NCBI RefSeq assembly: GCF_003073045.1
Contig: NC_037597.1
Location: 25,310,158 to 25,374,157 of the forward strand
Direction: 5' to 3'
From: Pomacea canaliculata
Taxonomy: Eukaryota; Mollusca; Gastropoda; Architaenioglossa; Ampullariidae
DNA: 64,000 nt
Part shown: piece by piece, positions 61,601-64,000 of the stretch
Numbering within the stretch: position 1 is the stretch's first letter
How the letters are laid out: each line of letters opens with the position of its first letter
The notes under the pieces: model-generated
Seen by the model: only the letters and a program-made list of their open reading frames with translations
Database searches by the model: none
Told to the model about the DNA's origin: nothing
Position numbers and translations under genes: made by a program

Positions 61601-63975
61601 CATGCAGTTCCTTGGTTCCTGTATTGATGTTTATTTTTCATTCATCGCCATGAAATGAATGCGAGGTCCAGGCGTTGCCACTCTAAACACACAACATTTT
61701 CTAATTGAATTTTATATATTTAATACAGCGTATCACAATGAGCTTTGGTTAAATGCTCTGCTTCTTTTTTTTCAGTTGCCATTCTGAGTGTACACATAGG
61801 ATTTGCTGCGTTGTCAGGAGGGCTTATATTAAAGGGATACAATCTATTTCCGGTCAACTTCGAAACTCTGCCTATGGAGCTCAAGGAAGGTCCGTGGCTT
61901 AAACGAAGCCTGGCCTGGGAATATCGAAATGAATATGAAGGAAGGTAGGAACATCAAAGTAATAAGTAGGCAGATACCACTCTGCAGTAAGCAAAATAAA
62001 TCACAAATTTGAACTTTGGTCGTAGTGAGTAGCTATTCATTCACATTAGTTTAGGATTAGTTTAGTGTATGATCTTTTAATGACAGTATTTTTGTTTTTT
62101 CATTTTGTTGTTTGTTTGTTTGTTTTTTAATTTTTTTACTGCTTGTTTGTTTCACATGGATTTTTGTTTGCAGTTGCATTTGTTGTTCGTGTTTGTATTT
62201 GCATGTTTTGATGTTTTTGCTTATCCTGATTTGGGAAGCTTTCTTGCAAAGACGTTTTCTTTTTTTTTTTAATCTTGCATCAATTTTATATTTACTTACT
62301 TTATTTACAGAGTAGTGCGCACCTTACCGATTTTGATGTTTGAATACTTTCCGGCCGTCACTTACATGGAGCTGGTCTTCATTGCGAACAGCGACATCTT
62401 CACCCGCGAGAACCTGCACCTCATGCAGAGATAGAGGATCGCGTGTACAACATCTCCGGCTTCACCAACTTCTGCCAACTCACGTGGGCCAGGACATGCG
62501 TGAAGCCTACATCTGTGCTGCGTTTCTTCGACGGCACCTACAGTAACATCGACCACGACTCCTTGGACTCGAACTTCGACAACATCAGCGACGTTCTGCA
62601 TGCAGCATACAGCAGGCCGGAGTCACGCCCCACCTTGCTGTACGCTCTGGAAAAAAATTACAAGCTTAACTCGACCTCGCTGCAAGCCAGCATGACCAGA
62701 AGTAAAATACCTTTTGGGTTACCCACGAAAGGAGCGGACAGTTACGAGTCCGCCAGAGACCTGCTGGTCAGTTTCATGTCCGAGCACGTGCAGCCAGTGT
62801 TAGACGAGTTTCGAGGTGACGAACGGCTGGAGTTACTGTACTACAATCCGTACCTTATGATCCACGAAGCGAGGAACCAGGCTTTCCAGGACATGAAACT
62901 GGCTGGAGGCAGCCTCGCTTTCATTTTCCTGTACGTGCTGCTCCACACACGAAGCCTGTGGGTCACGTGTCTGGCGGTCTTTAGCATCGCCTGCAGTTTC
63001 CTGGAGACGAACCTCGTGTACCGCGTGGTGCTTAACTACCAGTACTTCGGCTTCTTTCACATCATCGCCATCTTCGTCATCCTTGGTATCGGAGTTGACG
63101 ATCTCTTTGTCTTCTGGGACTCCTGGCTCGCCGCCAGCCGGACGTCACTGTCCCACCCTTGCCCACCGTCTCAGCGAGGCTTACCGGAACTCGGCCACCT
63201 CCATGTTGGTGACGTCACTGACTACCATGCTGGCTTTTGCAGTGAACGGTCTGTCCCCGCTGCTGGCGACGAGTTCATTTGGAGTTTTCGCGGCAGTGCT
63301 GGTGGTCGTGGACTATATATCTGTAATAACCTTCTTCCCAACAGTAGTCGTGTTTTACCATCTTCATTTCGAACACATGACTCGTCGTTTCGTCGGCTTC
63401 TGTATCCCCCGAAGAAAAGAATCTGACAAAAATCAGATTGCCAATAGGACGTGCATAACTCAGGGATCCGATACCAAAGAGGAGGAGTGCATTAATGATC
63501 CGACCCACATATCGAATTCCTCTAGCGTTGCATATTTGCTTGAAATCCCCGAGAGCAAAGAACTCACAGGGGATGTAAATATCTCCAGAAGCGATGAATC
63601 TTTGCCAGAATCGTTAACGAAATCTGACATCGATGAAAAGAAAGTGTTTAAGACAATTTGTGCGGAAAGTTTCGCGAGACCTGTTCACGAGCAGAACTTG
63701 TGTGCTTCGTCCAGCCCCCAAACAACACAGAATGATGTTCGGGGCCTTGACCATCTTCCTGATACATCAGACAGAAATAATTCTTCTCATGGAAGGACAG
63801 TGGTCGAGAACACCACCACGGAAAAGAGTCCAACCCTGCTGGTGATATTTTTCAGTGTTTACTACTTCCGGTTTGTGACGCACAAAGTGATTCGTTGGGT
63901 TGTTTGGCGGTGTTTCTAGGTGTTTTGGTGACATTCTGCTTCTTCGCATCCAGGCTTCAGCGTGACAGTGAACAG
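58684..63975 (+). CDS. Dispatched/Patched-like RND membrane protein, 5' part (continues past window; frameshifts)
   Basis: Exons: 58,684-58,843 (ATG in ACAAATGA context), 61,776-61,944 and 62,311-63,975 (donor CAG|GTCAGT). Phases 1 and 2 agree. The N-terminus is hydrophilic, then RLVASYPHITFFAILSVHIG forms the first membrane helix, a typical start for Patched/Dispatched proteins. NLFPVNFETLP and MELVFIANSDIFTRENL follow in the extracellular domain, then a helix cluster with HIIAIFVILGIGVDDLFVF. GxxxDD there is the proton-relay motif of RND transporters. TSLTTMLAFAVNGLSPLLA and a long cytoplasmic loop come next. Family members move sterols or release lipid-modified ligands such as Hedgehog. 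Exon 3 changes frame near 62,430 (one base missing), 63,150-63,165 (one base extra) and 63,900-63,906 (one base missing), with family-like residues on both sides each time. It is either a young pseudogene or has assembly errors. Confidence 0.82.
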
Positions 63976-64000
63976 GTCAGTGAGCAGCTGATGAGGTCCC

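Overview
The window looks like nuclear DNA of an invertebrate, most likely a lophotrochozoan such as a mollusc. Genes have many introns with GT-AG borders. Intergenic DNA is AT-rich and holds microsatellites, MITE-like elements and SINE-like pieces. The protein families (an RNF216-type RBR ligase, secreted or membrane CUB, EGF and WSC proteins, and a Dispatched/Patched-like RND protein) are animal families. I see no prokaryotic operon, CRISPR array, rRNA or convincing tRNA gene. The species assignment is inference.

Left half (1 to about 32,155): a direct tandem duplication. Bases 1-14,213 are repeated at about 16,201-32,155. Bases 14,214-16,200 are the left end of the second unit; the matching part of the first unit lies before the window. 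Each unit carries two minus-strand genes: a small CUB-domain single-pass membrane protein with a PPxY tail, and a 10-exon RNF216-like E3 ubiquitin ligase. Both ligase copies have fully consistent splice phases and read as 980 aa (copy A) and 949 aa (copy B). The copies differ by a 1,734-bp TIR transposon just upstream of the copy-B CUB gene, a 93-bp in-frame deletion in copy-B exon 1, a 388-bp and a 193-bp intronic or intergenic deletion with short microhomology, and slippage in a coding acidic microsatellite that gives different C-termini.

Middle (32-52 kb): a short hAT-type MITE follows the duplication. Next comes a minus-strand gene for a signal-peptide, four-EGF, single-pass membrane protein, again with a PPxY tail (36,121-40,733); one EGF exon has a one-base frameshift. 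A plus-strand gene at 43,338-51,116 encodes a 462-aa single-pass protein with two WSC-like domains, solved as nine exons in consistent phase.

Right part (52-64 kb): a long stretch without recognisable genes, then the 5' part of a Dispatched/Patched-like sterol-sensing RND transporter (58,684 to beyond the window). Its large exon has three apparent single-base frameshifts.

The locus therefore combines three cell-surface proteins (CUB, EGF, WSC), a duplicated RBR ubiquitin ligase and an RND transporter. Two of the surface proteins carry PPxY motifs, which in other proteins bind WW domains such as those of NEDD4-family ligases. Whether these genes work together is not shown by the sequence.
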